64,000 nt of DNA. Origin: DASUPK01 sp963695675. GTDB lineage: Bacteria; Actinomycetota; Thermoleophilia; Solirubrobacterales; 70-9. The stretch lies in contig CAVOGY010000002.1 of the NCBI GenBank assembly GCA_963695675.1, forward strand, positions 1-64,000. Reading direction: 5' to 3'. Every line of letters starts with the position of its first letter. The stretch's first letter is position 1. The notes under the pieces were generated by a model that did no database searches, had not been told where the DNA came from, and saw nothing but the letters and a program-made list of their open reading frames with translations. Of the stretch, positions 26,399 to 35,195 are shown piece after piece. Position numbers and translations under genes: made by a program.

Positions 26399-27234
26399 GC
26401 GATCGTGGTGCGGAGCTCGCCGAGGGTCGGCGAGGCGATCACGATCTCATCTCCCGGCTTGAGCCAGACTCGGGGCTGACGGACGCTCCCGACTCCCGAC
26501 GGTGTTCCGGTGGAGACGATGTCTCCCGGCTCGAGTGTCATCCAGCGCGACAGGCGCGCGACCAGGTCGGCCACGGAGAAGATCAGGTCCGAGGTCGATG
26601 CTTCTTGCATGCGCTCACCGTTGAGATCGAGCCTGAATTCGATCTCATCCGGCGGGCCCGCCTCGTCCGGCGTCACCAGCGCCGGGCCGCAGGGAGCCGA
26701 GCCGTCGAAGACCTTGCCGGGCATCCACTGCGGCGTCGCGAACTGGAGGTCGCGGGCGGAGAGGTCGTTGAGCAGCATGTAGCCGGCGACCGCCTCGAGG
26801 GCCTCGGCCGGCTCGACCCGACTGCAGCGGCGCCCGACGACGAATGCGACCTCTGCCTCGTAGTCCACCTTCTCGCTCGCCTCGGGCAGGGGGACGGTCG
26901 CATCCGCCGGTGTGAGCGCGTTGCGGAACTTCGCGAAGAAGGTCGGCTCGGCCGGCGGGTCGATGCCCGCCTCCGCCGCATGCGAGCGGTAGTTGAGCCC
27001 GATGCAGATGATCTTGTCGGGGTCTGGCACGGGCGGAAGTAGCCGCAAGACGGTCGCAGGCTCGACGTCGGCGGCGTTCACGCCCTCTGTCAGCTCCCTG
27101 AGCCGGCCGTCGGCGATCAGCCCCCGGACGCTCGTCGGCTGCTCGCCCAGGATCGCGCCCGCGTCGAAAATGCCGTCCGCCGTGTGCACCCCGGCGTGGA
27201 CCCCCGCCTCGCTCCGGAAACTCACCAGTCGCAT
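26395..27234 (-). CDS. Fumarylacetoacetate-hydrolase-family protein
   Basis: 279 aa. An N-terminal half of about 65 residues precedes the FAH catalytic domain: IICIGLNYRSHAAEAG, TFFAKFRNAL, metal ligands in DYEAEVAFVVGRR (two Glu) and LNDLSARDLQ (Asp), PGKVFDGSAPCGPALV and VSTGTPSGVG. Such enzymes hydrolyse or decarboxylate acylpyruvates and related 2-oxo acids with a divalent metal. Oxaloacetate decarboxylase or acylpyruvase activity is common in this length class; the substrate is open. Confidence 0.9.
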   Translation of the reverse strand: MRLVSFRSEAGVHAGVHTADGIFDAGAILGEQPTSVRGLIADGRLRELTEGVNAADVEPATVLRLLPPVPDPDKIICIGLNYRSHAAEAGIDPPAEPTFFAKFRNALTPADATVPLPEASEKVDYEAEVAFVVGRRCSRVEPAEALEAVAGYMLLNDLSARDLQFATPQWMPGKVFDGSAPCGPALVTPDEAGPPDEIEFRLDLNGERMQEASTSDLIFSVADLVARLSRWMTLEPGDIVSTGTPSGVGSVRQPRVWLKPGDEIVIASPTLGELRTTIA

Positions 27235-27358
27235 CTTCGCCGCACCCTAGTCGTCTTCGTCGCATCCGGCGTGCGTGTTCGCTAGGTTCCCGCGCCAGCA
27301 AGAGGGGAAATCCCCAGATAAGAAGCGGGTGTGTAGGTAACTCCCGAGGAGGCAACGA

Positions 27359-27568
27359 ATGGCAGAAGGCATCGTCAAGTGGTTCAGCAACGAGAAGGGG
27401 TACGGCTTCATCACGCCGGACGACGGCGGCAAGGACCTCTTCGTCCACTTCTCCAACATCGGCGGGGACGGCTACCGTTCGCTGGACGACGGCGCGCGCG
27501 TCAGCTACGAGTCGGAGGAGGGCCCCAAGGGCCCAGTCGCCACCAACGTTTCCGAGTTGAGCGGCTAG
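27359..27568 (+). CDS. cspA: Cold-shock protein (CspA family)
   Basis: 69 aa. The RNA-binding motifs RNP1 KGYGFITP and RNP2 LFVHFSNI are intact, and the start MAEGIVKWFSNEKG is typical. GAGGAGG lies 6 bp before the ATG. It binds single-stranded RNA and DNA and helps melt RNA structure. The leader of about 100 nt upstream may carry temperature control, as for other csp genes, but no specific structure was established. Confidence 0.95.
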   Translation: MAEGIVKWFSNEKGYGFITPDDGGKDLFVHFSNIGGDGYRSLDDGARVSYESEEGPKGPVATNVSELSG

Positions 27569-27605
27569 CCTCCAGCAAGCGGCGGAGCCACCGCCGCACG
27601 CCCTC

Positions 27606-27679
<74 letters not shown>

Positions 27680-27808
27680 TTAGAGCAAGCTGCTGCCGTC
27701 GTGACGGCCGCAGATACACGCGGAGGGTCGATCGTGGACGATCTGTGGGGAATCTGAGGTTTGCCCTGTCTCCTGGCCCGCTGACGCCGTCCGCGATGCT
27801 TTGAGGGT

Positions 27809-28882
27809 ATGGCGGCCGCAGTCGACATCACCGCGCCCACGACCGCGTCGGAACAGCTCCCGCGCGAGTTTCAGCCGAAGTCACTACGCCATCGCGCGGC
27901 GCAGGCGCTCCTTGCGCTTGCGGTCCTGTTCGCGGTGGTCCTGTTCGCGCCGGGGCTCGGCGAGGTGCGGGACAAGCTCGGTGGGGCGAGCCCCGTCTGG
28001 CTGGTGGCGGCGGCGGCGCTGGAGGGCCTCTCCTTCGTCTCGTACATCGTCATGTTCGGACCGATCTTCTGCACCGGTCTGACCTGGCGACGGAGCTGGG
28101 AGGTCGGTGGATCGGAGCTCGCGATGGGCTCGCTGGTTCCCGCCAGTGGAGCCGGCGGGCTGGCGCTGGGGGCGTGGGTGCTCCACCGCGGCGGCATGGA
28201 CGGAGAGCGGATCGCACGCCGCTCCGTCGCCTTCTTCCTGATCAAGAGCGGAGTCAACTTTCTGGCGGTGGCGCTGATCGGCACAGGGCTCGCGGTTGGC
28301 TTGCTCGGTCCGGACCAGCCGCTCTGGCTGACCGCGCTCCCGGCCGCCCTTGCGGCGCTCGCCATTGGCGTGGTGGCGGTGCTTCCGCGGCTCGGCTCGG
28401 GCGAGCGCCTGGGGTCCGATGCGTCGCTCTCCCGCCGTGGCCTGAACGCCTCCCGTCGGGCCCTGATAGACGGGACCGCGGAAGCGGGCCAGATCCTGCG
28501 CTCCGGCAATCGCCGCGTGCTCGTGGGGTCGGTCGGCTACTGGGCGTTCGACAATGCGGTTCTCTGGGCAACGTTCCATGCCGTCGGCGTCTCGCCGCCG
28601 ATCACGGTGGTGCTGATGGGCTACCTGATCGGGCAACTCGGCGGCCTCCTGCCGTTTCCCGGCGGCATCGGCGGGATCGACCTCGGGCTGATCGGCGTCC
28701 TGATCGCCTACGGCGCTCCGGCGGCGGCCACGGCCGCGGCAGTGTTCGGCTACCACCTGATCCTCTTCTGGCTGCCCCTGATCGTGGGTGGGATCGCGTT
28801 CCTGAGGCTGCGCCGCGACATGCCTGGCGGCACCGAGTTCACGGCGTGTGCGCCGGCGATCGCCATTCAGACGCTCGATTGA
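27809..28882 (+). CDS. Lysylphosphatidylglycerol-synthase-TM/AglD-like flippase family membrane protein
   Basis: 357 aa with about eight membrane helices. The family signature PFPGGIGGIDLGLIGVLIAYG sits near residue 290 (core PFPGGIGGID), and the early SLVPASGAGGLALGAWVL loop also fits. Members are the membrane part of MprF and stand-alone UPF0104 proteins thought to move lipids or lipid-linked sugars across the membrane. No soluble synthase domain is attached. The next gene, a multi-helix putative glycosyltransferase, starts 58 bp later, so a shared lipid-glycan job is possible. Confidence 0.8.
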   Translation: MAAAVDITAPTTASEQLPREFQPKSLRHRAAQALLALAVLFAVVLFAPGLGEVRDKLGGASPVWLVAAAALEGLSFVSYIVMFGPIFCTGLTWRRSWEVGGSELAMGSLVPASGAGGLALGAWVLHRGGMDGERIARRSVAFFLIKSGVNFLAVALIGTGLAVGLLGPDQPLWLTALPAALAALAIGVVAVLPRLGSGERLGSDASLSRRGLNASRRALIDGTAEAGQILRSGNRRVLVGSVGYWAFDNAVLWATFHAVGVSPPITVVLMGYLIGQLGGLLPFPGGIGGIDLGLIGVLIAYGAPAAATAAAVFGYHLILFWLPLIVGGIAFLRLRRDMPGGTEFTACAPAIAIQTLD

Positions 28883-28940
28883 GAGGGCGGTCGGCGGCTT
28901 GTCGGCGCCGCGCGGGATCCGAATCCGGTAGCCATTGCGA

Positions 28941-30668
28941 ATGCAATCGCGCCGGATGCGGCTGCCGCTGGCCGCGCTGATCGCTCTGGCCGGCATCGCC
29001 GTGACTCCGGCGGCTGCGCTCGGGAGCGGCGCAGTTCCGGCCGACCCCGCCGACCAGCCGCCTTTCGACGGGGGCAGGCCCTACCAACTGTCGGTTCCCC
29101 CCTCCGAGTCCCAGCCTCCACCCGGGTTCAGCTTGGATGCGCAGCGCGTCGCCGGCATTGCGACCGCGTCGGTGGGTGGGGAGCTGGCCGGCCGGGCGCA
29201 GCGGGTACGGGTTCGCACGCGGCTCGGCGACAACGGCCGGAACCAATGGCAGGTCGACTACTACGAGGCCGACGGCCATGACGTCGCCGAGGTCGTCATC
29301 GACGACGCGACGGGAGACGTGGTGGAGAAGTGGACCGGAGCCCAGGTCGATACGAAGCTCGCCCGCGGCTACCAGGGGGCCGTCGCCGGCAAGGTGAACC
29401 GCTGGTGGATCTGGCTGCCGCTCTGCGTGCTCTTTCTCGCGCCGTTCGTCGATCCGCGACGACCGCTGCGGCTGATCCATCTCGACCTGCTGGCGCTGCT
29501 CGGCTTCAGCGTCTCGCTCTTCTTCTTCAACAAGGCCGAGATCGGGCTCTCGGTGGGACTTGTCTATCCGGTGCTCGCCTACGTCTTCCTGCGCATGCTG
29601 CTCGCCGGCTTTCGGCCGCTGGAGAGGCGGGACCGGTTGCTGCCCGTGGCGCCGCGTGGCCTGCTGGTCGCGGGGATCGTGGCGCTGGTCGCCTTCCACA
29701 CCGCGTACGCAGCGACCGAGGGCAAGGTGATCGACGTCGGGCTCGCGGGGGTGATCGGCGCGGACCGGCTCACGCATGGCGAAGACATCTATGGCGAGGA
29801 CTTCTCGCAGGGGCTTCCCCCAAGCTCGGACGTCCGCGGCGACGTCTACGGGCCGGTCAACTACCTCGGCTACGTCCCCTTCGAGCTGGCCTTTCCCTGG
29901 AGCGGGCGCTGGGACTCCGTCCCCGCCGCTCGCGCCGCCGCGCTCGGCTTCGAGCTGCTCACCGCGCTGGCGCTGTTCGGGCTCGGCCGGAGGCTGCGGC
30001 CAGGGGCCGAGGGATCCACCCTCGGCGTCGGACTGGCCTACGCATGGCTCGCCTACCCATTCACGATGTACACGCTCGGCTCGAGCTTCAACGACGCGCT
30101 CGTCGCCCTCTTGGTCGTCTGTTGTCTCCTCGTGGTCTCATCCGCGCCGGCCCGGGGCGCGATCTCGGCACTGACGGGCCTGACCAAGTTCGGGCCGCTG
30201 ATCCTCGCGCCGCTGTTCGCCGCCGGCAACGGCGAGCGCCGCACCCGCCCCTTGGTCCTGTTCGCGCTGGCCTTTTTCCTCACCGCGGCCGTGGTCACGA
30301 TCCCGCTGCTGCCCGACGGCGGCTTCCGCGAGCTCTACGACCGCTCTCTCGGCTACCAGGCCTCGCGGGGCTCGCCCTTCAGCGTCTGGGGTCAGGCGCC
30401 GTCGCTGCATCCCTTGCAGACGGTGACGAAGGTGGCCGCGGTGGCTCTCGCCGTGGCGTTCTTCTTCGTGCCTCGCTTTCGCTCGACCGTGCAGCTGGCG
30501 GCACTGGCGGCGGCGGTTTTGATCGCCATCCAGGTGACGGCCAACCACTGGTTCTATCCCTATGTGGTCTGGTTCGCGCCGCTCGTCCTGGTGGCCGTCT
30601 TCGCCCAGCAGCGAGGGCCCGAGCCGTCGCTTCGGGGACGGCCCCGAGCGGCCGCCAGGCACTTCTAG
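28941..30668 (+). CDS. Polytopic membrane protein, GT87/DUF2029-like
   Basis: 575 aa from ATG 28941 (a TTG two codons earlier is possible). A signal-like helix (residues 8-27) is followed by a soluble extracytoplasmic domain of about 120 residues (NQWQVDYYEADGHDVAEVVI, PepSY-like in look) and then about ten membrane helices. The stretches DVYGPVNYLGYVPFELAF and LTGLTKFGPLILAP resemble alpha-mannosyltransferases that use polyprenyl-phosphate-mannose (GT87). No catalytic residue can be asserted. It likely acts with the flippase-like protein upstream. Confidence 0.6.
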   Translation: MQSRRMRLPLAALIALAGIAVTPAAALGSGAVPADPADQPPFDGGRPYQLSVPPSESQPPPGFSLDAQRVAGIATASVGGELAGRAQRVRVRTRLGDNGRNQWQVDYYEADGHDVAEVVIDDATGDVVEKWTGAQVDTKLARGYQGAVAGKVNRWWIWLPLCVLFLAPFVDPRRPLRLIHLDLLALLGFSVSLFFFNKAEIGLSVGLVYPVLAYVFLRMLLAGFRPLERRDRLLPVAPRGLLVAGIVALVAFHTAYAATEGKVIDVGLAGVIGADRLTHGEDIYGEDFSQGLPPSSDVRGDVYGPVNYLGYVPFELAFPWSGRWDSVPAARAAALGFELLTALALFGLGRRLRPGAEGSTLGVGLAYAWLAYPFTMYTLGSSFNDALVALLVVCCLLVVSSAPARGAISALTGLTKFGPLILAPLFAAGNGERRTRPLVLFALAFFLTAAVVTIPLLPDGGFRELYDRSLGYQASRGSPFSVWGQAPSLHPLQTVTKVAAVALAVAFFFVPRFRSTVQLAALAAAVLIAIQVTANHWFYPYVVWFAPLVLVAVFAQQRGPEPSLRGRPRAAARHF

Positions 30669-30689
30669 CGGGCGCGCCAGCCGCCTGGA

Positions 30690-31223
30690 CTAAAGAGCTC
30701 CGCCCGCGGGGGGCGGCATGGCCGGGTCGGTGCCCTGGTCCCCGAGCTGCTCGCGAGCGAGGAAGTCCTCGACCAGCAGGGGGCTGTCCCCCGAGCGCTC
30801 GACCACGTTGAGCAGGTCGGTCATCGATGAGACCTCCTCGACCTGCTCCTTGACGAACCAGGTGAGGAACTGCTCGGCGCGGAAGTCGCCGCTGTCGCGG
30901 GCGAGCTTGAACAGGTCGTTGATCTCGTTGCTGACGCGCTTCTCCTGCTCCAGCGCCATCCTCACCGGCCCGGCGAAGTCGTCGTAGGTGGTCTGCTGGG
31001 ACTTGATGTCGGGGATCCGCACCTCCTCGTCGGTGTCGAGCAGGTACTGGACCATGATCATCGCGTGGTTTCGCTCCTCCACCGCCTGCCGGTAGAAGAA
31101 GGCGGCCAGCTGCGGCAGCGTCTCTGAGTCGTAGTAGACCGCGGCGCCGATGTACTGCTGCGAGGCTGCGAACTCATTCGAGATCTGCTCGTTGAGCGCG
31201 TCGGCGAAGCTCTGATCAGTCAT
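30690..31223 (-). CDS. ftn: Ferritin (non-haem)
   Basis: 177 aa from ATG 31223 (MTDQSFADALNEQI). A four-helix bundle with ferroxidase ligands in NEFAASQQYIGAA, EERNHAMIMV (Glu and His) and WFVKEQVEEVSSM. It oxidises Fe(II) and stores iron in a 24-subunit shell. The C-terminal 20 residues are an acidic/Pro-rich tail (AMPPPAGGAL) beyond the usual fold. It lies 9 bp after the enolase-superfamily gene, so the two are co-transcribed. Confidence 0.93.
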   Translation of the reverse strand: MTDQSFADALNEQISNEFAASQQYIGAAVYYDSETLPQLAAFFYRQAVEERNHAMIMVQYLLDTDEEVRIPDIKSQQTTYDDFAGPVRMALEQEKRVSNEINDLFKLARDSGDFRAEQFLTWFVKEQVEEVSSMTDLLNVVERSGDSPLLVEDFLAREQLGDQGTDPAMPPPAGGAL

Positions 31224-31232
31224 GCTCAAACC

Positions 31233-32303
31233 CTATTCGCCCCAGCGAAAGCCCGTCTCCGTGGGCATCGGCTCGAGCGGGCTGGAAGGCAGGCCGGGTT
31301 CGGTCCCGGCGGTGTTGTAACCGGAGGGCGCCACATCGTTGGGGGTGTCCGGGTGAAAGAGGGAGGCCAGATATTGGATCTGACCGCGCCCCGGGCCGAG
31401 CTCCCACTGGCCGCCGCCGTAGGCGCCGATGCCGTTCTCCTCGCAGTAGTCATAGGCCGCGAATAGCTCCTCGAGCGCGCCGAATCGGGAGGGCTTGATG
31501 TTGACCATCCTCGGCGGCCAGGGCCGAGCCTTGATGTCGTCGACCGAGTGGATCGGGGCATCCCAAGTTATCCGGTCGGCAACCGGATCGAGAATCGGCC
31601 TGGTCTCGTCGTTCACGTCGGGGTCCTCCAGCCAGGCGTCGGGGAACGCCTGGATCAGCTTCCGGTAGAGCTCCGGATCGGTTTCGACGTCGACCGGGGT
31701 GCCCTTGTACTGGCCCTTCAGGTCGAGCGAGTCGACGGCGCCGGTTTCGACGAGTTGCCCGATCAGGTCGTCGGTCCAGTCGTTGGTGGGATCGAGCTTG
31801 AAGCGGAGCGTCGGGTAGATCTCGAGTCGCTCGCGGACCGGCTCGATCGTCGAGGGCTCATCTGAGCCCGGAGGCGTCAATCGCATGGAGACGACGAAGG
31901 TCACCGGGCGTGGCTGCCGGCCCAGCACCTCGTGGAGCGACTTGCCCGCCTGGCGGAGCGCAAGGTCGAGGGCCGCGCTCTCGAACGCCCAGCGCCGGTA
32001 GTTGACCGAGACCTCACGCTCGGGCGGGCTCGGGAAAAGGTCCAGCCCGTCGAGCAGTTCGGAGAAGGAGCCGATCGTGTGGTCTCCGCGGAGCTCGAGG
32101 ACCGGCCCGGCGTCCTGGAAGGCGACGTGGTCGAGCGCGTCGTAGACCACATCCTCGCCCATCCCCTCGTGCCCGCCGCCCTTCAGGAGGATGATCGTGG
32201 TGAGCCGATCGAAGTCCGTCCCGGGTAGGTGGAACTCGAGACCCCGGAGCTCGTAGGAGTCGACCTCGAGCGGCAGATCAGCGATCTTCTCGTAGCTGCC
32301 CAC
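31233..32303 (-). CDS. Enolase-superfamily enzyme (mandelate racemase/muconate-lactonizing-like)
   Basis: 356 aa, GTG start at 32303. An N-terminal capping domain is followed by the modified TIM barrel with candidate acid-base and metal residues in LRFKLDPTND (Lys), VDSLDLKGQY (Asp), AWLEDPDVN (Glu), ITWDAPIHS (Asp) and RMVNIKPSRFG (Lys). Members abstract a proton alpha to a carboxylate. The substrate is unknown. Coupling with ferritin 9 bp downstream is unusual. Confidence 0.8.
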   Translation of the reverse strand: MGSYEKIADLPLEVDSYELRGLEFHLPGTDFDRLTTIILLKGGGHEGMGEDVVYDALDHVAFQDAGPVLELRGDHTIGSFSELLDGLDLFPSPPEREVSVNYRRWAFESAALDLALRQAGKSLHEVLGRQPRPVTFVVSMRLTPPGSDEPSTIEPVRERLEIYPTLRFKLDPTNDWTDDLIGQLVETGAVDSLDLKGQYKGTPVDVETDPELYRKLIQAFPDAWLEDPDVNDETRPILDPVADRITWDAPIHSVDDIKARPWPPRMVNIKPSRFGALEELFAAYDYCEENGIGAYGGGQWELGPGRGQIQYLASLFHPDTPNDVAPSGYNTAGTEPGLPSSPLEPMPTETGFRWGE

Positions 32304-32407
32304 GAGCGGAGGAATCTACCGACTGGCCGATCCCGGCTTTGGCAGTCACGTAACGTTGCGGCCCTCCGCCAGACCGGGGAACGTCCAAAAGAGGAGAGGA
32401 GAAAGGA

Positions 32408-33091
32408 ATGGCCGAGTCACTCGCCGCCGATGCCGGCGCCGGCCTCAAGGCGTTGGGCATCAACTGCACGCTGAAGCGGTCCCCTGAGATCTCCAACACG
32501 GAGGCGCTGATGGATCGGGTCCTCGCGATCCTCGCCGAGCACGGAGTGGAGACCGAGCTCCTGCGTCCCGTGGACTACAACGTCAAATTCGGCGTCAGCT
32601 CGGACGAGGGGGACGGCGATGAGTGGCCGCAGATCCTCGAGAAGATCAAGTCGGCCGACATCCTGCTGATGGGGATGTCGATCTGGTTCGGGGTTCGCTC
32701 GTCCGTCTGCCAGATGGTCATCGAGAGGCTCGACGGCACCTACAACGAGCGCAACGAGGTCGGCCAGTACCCGCTCTACAACAAGGTCGCCGGCGTTGTC
32801 GTCACGGGGAACGAGGACGGCGCACACGCAAGCGCTGAGACGACCCTGTTCAACATGACCCACCTCGGCTGTGTCGTCCCACCGAACGTCGACACCTATT
32901 GGGTCGGAGAGGCCGGGCCGGGGCCCTCATACCTCGACGCCGGAGGGCCCGAGCATCCCTACACGCAGCGGACCAGCTCCTGGTGCGCCCACAACCTGCT
33001 CCACATGGCGCGCATCATGCGGGACAACCCGATCCCGCCGATCGGGAACACGCTGGACGAGATGGGCGGCGACGTGATGCACGTCGGGTAG
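32408..33091 (+). CDS. Flavodoxin-like NAD(P)H-dependent FMN oxidoreductase
   Basis: 227 aa. Ribosome site GGAGAGGAGAAAGG before ATG 32408. The flavodoxin fold shows LKALGINCTLKRSPEISNT (phosphate loop region), SADILLMGMSIWFGVRSSVCQM and VAGVVVTGNEDGAHASAE, the FMN-contact loops of the NADPH-dependent FMN reductase/WrbA group. It may reduce quinones or other electron acceptors. The C-terminal part (HPYTQRTSSWCAHNLLHMAR) is an extension seen in some members. Confidence 0.82.
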   Translation: MAESLAADAGAGLKALGINCTLKRSPEISNTEALMDRVLAILAEHGVETELLRPVDYNVKFGVSSDEGDGDEWPQILEKIKSADILLMGMSIWFGVRSSVCQMVIERLDGTYNERNEVGQYPLYNKVAGVVVTGNEDGAHASAETTLFNMTHLGCVVPPNVDTYWVGEAGPGPSYLDAGGPEHPYTQRTSSWCAHNLLHMARIMRDNPIPPIGNTLDEMGGDVMHVG

Positions 33092-33112
33092 CGCGGCGCC
33101 GACGTGCCGCTG

Positions 33113-33571
33113 CTAGGCGGCCTTGAGGCCAGGGCCCGGGAGTGCTTCCGCGTCGCGGGCGCCAACCTCCTCGCCGCACTTCGAGCAGCGCAACTCGAGC
33201 GTGGGGTGGCCGCCGCAGCCCTTGTGCCGGACCTCGAGCGGAGGACCGTCCTCCGCCAGGTAGCGGTCGCCCCACTCCCGCAGCGCCATCAGCACCGGGT
33301 AGAGATCGAGTCCCATCTCGGTGAGCCGGTAGCGGTCCCGCGTCCGCACCGAGTCCTTGTACGGCTCACGGCGCAGCACTCCCGCCTCGACGAGGCGTCC
33401 GAGACGCTCCGAGAGCAGGGAGCGGGAGATGCCGAGGCTCGCCTGGAAGTCCTCGAACCGCTTGATTCCGTTGAACGCCTGGCGCAGGATGACGAGGGTC
33501 CAGCGGTCGCCCAGCAGGGCGGCCGGCCTGGCGATCGAGCAGTTTTGTTCGGCGATCTCTGCGGCGCGCAT
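33113..33571 (-). CDS. HxlR-family transcriptional regulator with C-terminal Cys motif
   Basis: 152 aa from ATG 33571 (ATG 33583 also possible). The winged helix is IARPAALLGDRWTLVILRQA, FEDFQASLGISRSLLSERLGRL (recognition helix SLLSERLGRL) and RDRYRLTEMGLDLYPVL. The C-terminus holds CGGHPTLELRCSKCGEEV, which could bind a metal. A conserved early Cys (EQNCSIARP) is typical of redox- or electrophile-sensing members. It is divergent from the tautomerase-dehydrogenase pair, which it most likely represses through the inverted repeats between them. Confidence 0.9.
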   Translation of the reverse strand: MRAAEIAEQNCSIARPAALLGDRWTLVILRQAFNGIKRFEDFQASLGISRSLLSERLGRLVEAGVLRREPYKDSVRTRDRYRLTEMGLDLYPVLMALREWGDRYLAEDGPPLEVRHKGCGGHPTLELRCSKCGEEVGARDAEALPGPGLKAA

Positions 33572-33594
33572 CGGCGCCAGCATAGCGAGCCTGC

Positions 33595-33637
33595 GTTCGG
33601 AATCCGAACCCTATATTCTTCCGTTCGTTTTCTGAAC
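33595..33637. promoter_or_regulatory. Two HxlR-type operator sites
   Basis: GTTCGGAATCCGAAC (33595-33609) is an inverted repeat with 7-bp arms. GTTCGTTTTCTGAAC (33623-33637) repeats the same GTTC-N7-GAAC frame. Centres are 28 bp apart, and a TATATT-like -10 lies between them. Confidence 0.65.
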
Positions 33638-33689
33638 CCAACACGCCCCGCGCCGCGCTCAGGTTCCGGTCGGGTCGCGAGGAGGAACC

Positions 33690-34181
33690 ATGCCCAAGCT
33701 CGACCTGACCATCCCCACCGAGGTCCTCTCCGAGGAGTCCAAGCCGGAGCTGCTGCGCGAGCTCGGAGCCGCCCTGCTGCACTGGGAGGGCGCTCCGGAC
33801 ACCGAGTTCTTCCGCTCGATCACCTGGGCGCATCTGCATGAGCTCCCGGTGGAGGCGATCCAGACTCCTGATGGCACTGCCGAGCCGCACGCGGTGCTCG
33901 ACATCACGATCCCGGGCGGCGCCCTCAGCGAGCGCCGCAAGGCCGGGATCGTCGAGGACGCCACCAAGCTCGTGCTCGACGCAACCGGGTGGGGCACGGA
34001 GGCGGGCGTCCGCGTCTGGGTCCTGATCCACGAGGTGCCCGACGGAAACTGGGGAGCCGCCGGGCAGGTCGTTCGGTTCGAGCAGCTCCGCCAGGCGGCC
34101 AAGGCCGAGCGCGAGCAGGAGGGCTCCGGCAGGGAGAAGGTCCCGGCCGCCGCGACCGATGGCGAGGGGGTGCCGGCATGA
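33690..34181 (+). CDS. Tautomerase-superfamily protein with N-terminal Pro
   Basis: 163 aa. It starts MPKLDLTIP, so Pro becomes residue 1 after Met removal, the catalytic base of the 4-oxalocrotonate tautomerase superfamily. A second beta-alpha-beta unit (EPHAVLDITIPGGALSERRK) makes it a fused double domain like CaaD/MSAD-type proteins. The tail after residue 130 is helical and charged. ATGA overlap with the dehydrogenase gene means they are made together. Confidence 0.8.
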   Translation: MPKLDLTIPTEVLSEESKPELLRELGAALLHWEGAPDTEFFRSITWAHLHELPVEAIQTPDGTAEPHAVLDITIPGGALSERRKAGIVEDATKLVLDATGWGTEAGVRVWVLIHEVPDGNWGAAGQVVRFEQLRQAAKAEREQEGSGREKVPAAATDGEGVPA

Positions 34182-35195
34182 GAGCACTCACCTTCGTCGA
34201 GAAGGGCAAGCTCGAGTGGCGCGACGCCCCTGACCCGAAGCTGGAGAGCGACCGCCAGGCCCTCGTCCGCCCGGTGGCGCTCGCGACCTGCGACATCGAC
34301 GTCGCCTTCGTCCAGGGCCTGGCGCCCGTCGGAGGGCCGTACTCGTTCGGCCATGAGGGCGTCGGCGAGGTGACGGACGTCGGGGACTCGGTCTCCTCGG
34401 TGAAGCCCGGCGACCTGGTCAGCATCCCGTTCCAGATCTCCTGCGGGGAGTGCGAGGCGTGTCGCGCCGGGCGCTCGGGCAACTGCGACTCGGTTCCGAG
34501 GCTCTCGATGTACGGCCTGCCGGCCGGCCCCCAGACCTACGGCGGGTTCGCGAGCGACTCGGTGAACGTCCCCTACGCGGATGCGATGCTCGTCCCAATT
34601 CCCGACGGCGTCGAGCCCTCCACGGTGGCGAGCCTCTCCGACAACATCCCGGACGCCTGGCGGACGGTCGCGCCTCCGCTCGAGGCCGCGCCCGGCTCGC
34701 CGGTCCTGATCGCGATGGGCGCCGGCTCGATCGCGCTGTACGCGGTGGCGATCGCGCTCGCCCTGGGTGCCGAGCGGGTGGACGTCGTCGGCGGCCGGCC
34801 GCGGGACCGCGAGCTGGCGGAGAAGCTCGGCGCCAACGTGCTCGACGAGAAGTTCCCGGATCGGGTGGGCTTCTACCCGATCACCGTCGACGCGAGCGCC
34901 AATCCGGCCGGGATCGCCTGCGCGTTGAGGTCGACGGACGCCGACGGCATCTGCACCAGCATCGGGATCTACTTCGAGCCGATTCCGCTGCCCCTGCTCG
35001 ACATGTTCAGCCAGGGGATCACCTTCGTCACCGGCCGGCCGCACGTCCGGATCCTGATGCCGGACGTGCTCGAGCTGGTCCGACGAGGGCAAGTTCGATC
35101 CTGACCCGATGACGGTGAACAGGGTCGACTGGGACGACGCGGCCGAGGCGCTCTCGGACCTGCGGGCGAAGACTGTCGTGACGCGAGCCGCCTAG
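34178..35195 (+). CDS. Zinc-type alcohol dehydrogenase (MDR family), one frameshift near the end
   Basis: About 338 aa. Motifs: GHEGVGEVTDVGDSVSSVKPGD with the GHE zinc site, CGECEACRAGRSGNC with the four structural-zinc Cys, and the nucleotide region LIAMGAGSIALYAVAIALALGA. The frame breaks at about 35088, where one G too many in a G-run gives an early stop; without it the protein ends RRGKFDPDPMTVNRVDWDD then a TAG at 35193-35195. The catalytic Cys is in ALATCDIDVAFV. It oxidises or reduces an alcohol/aldehyde with NAD(P). It is controlled with the tautomerase. Confidence 0.88.
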
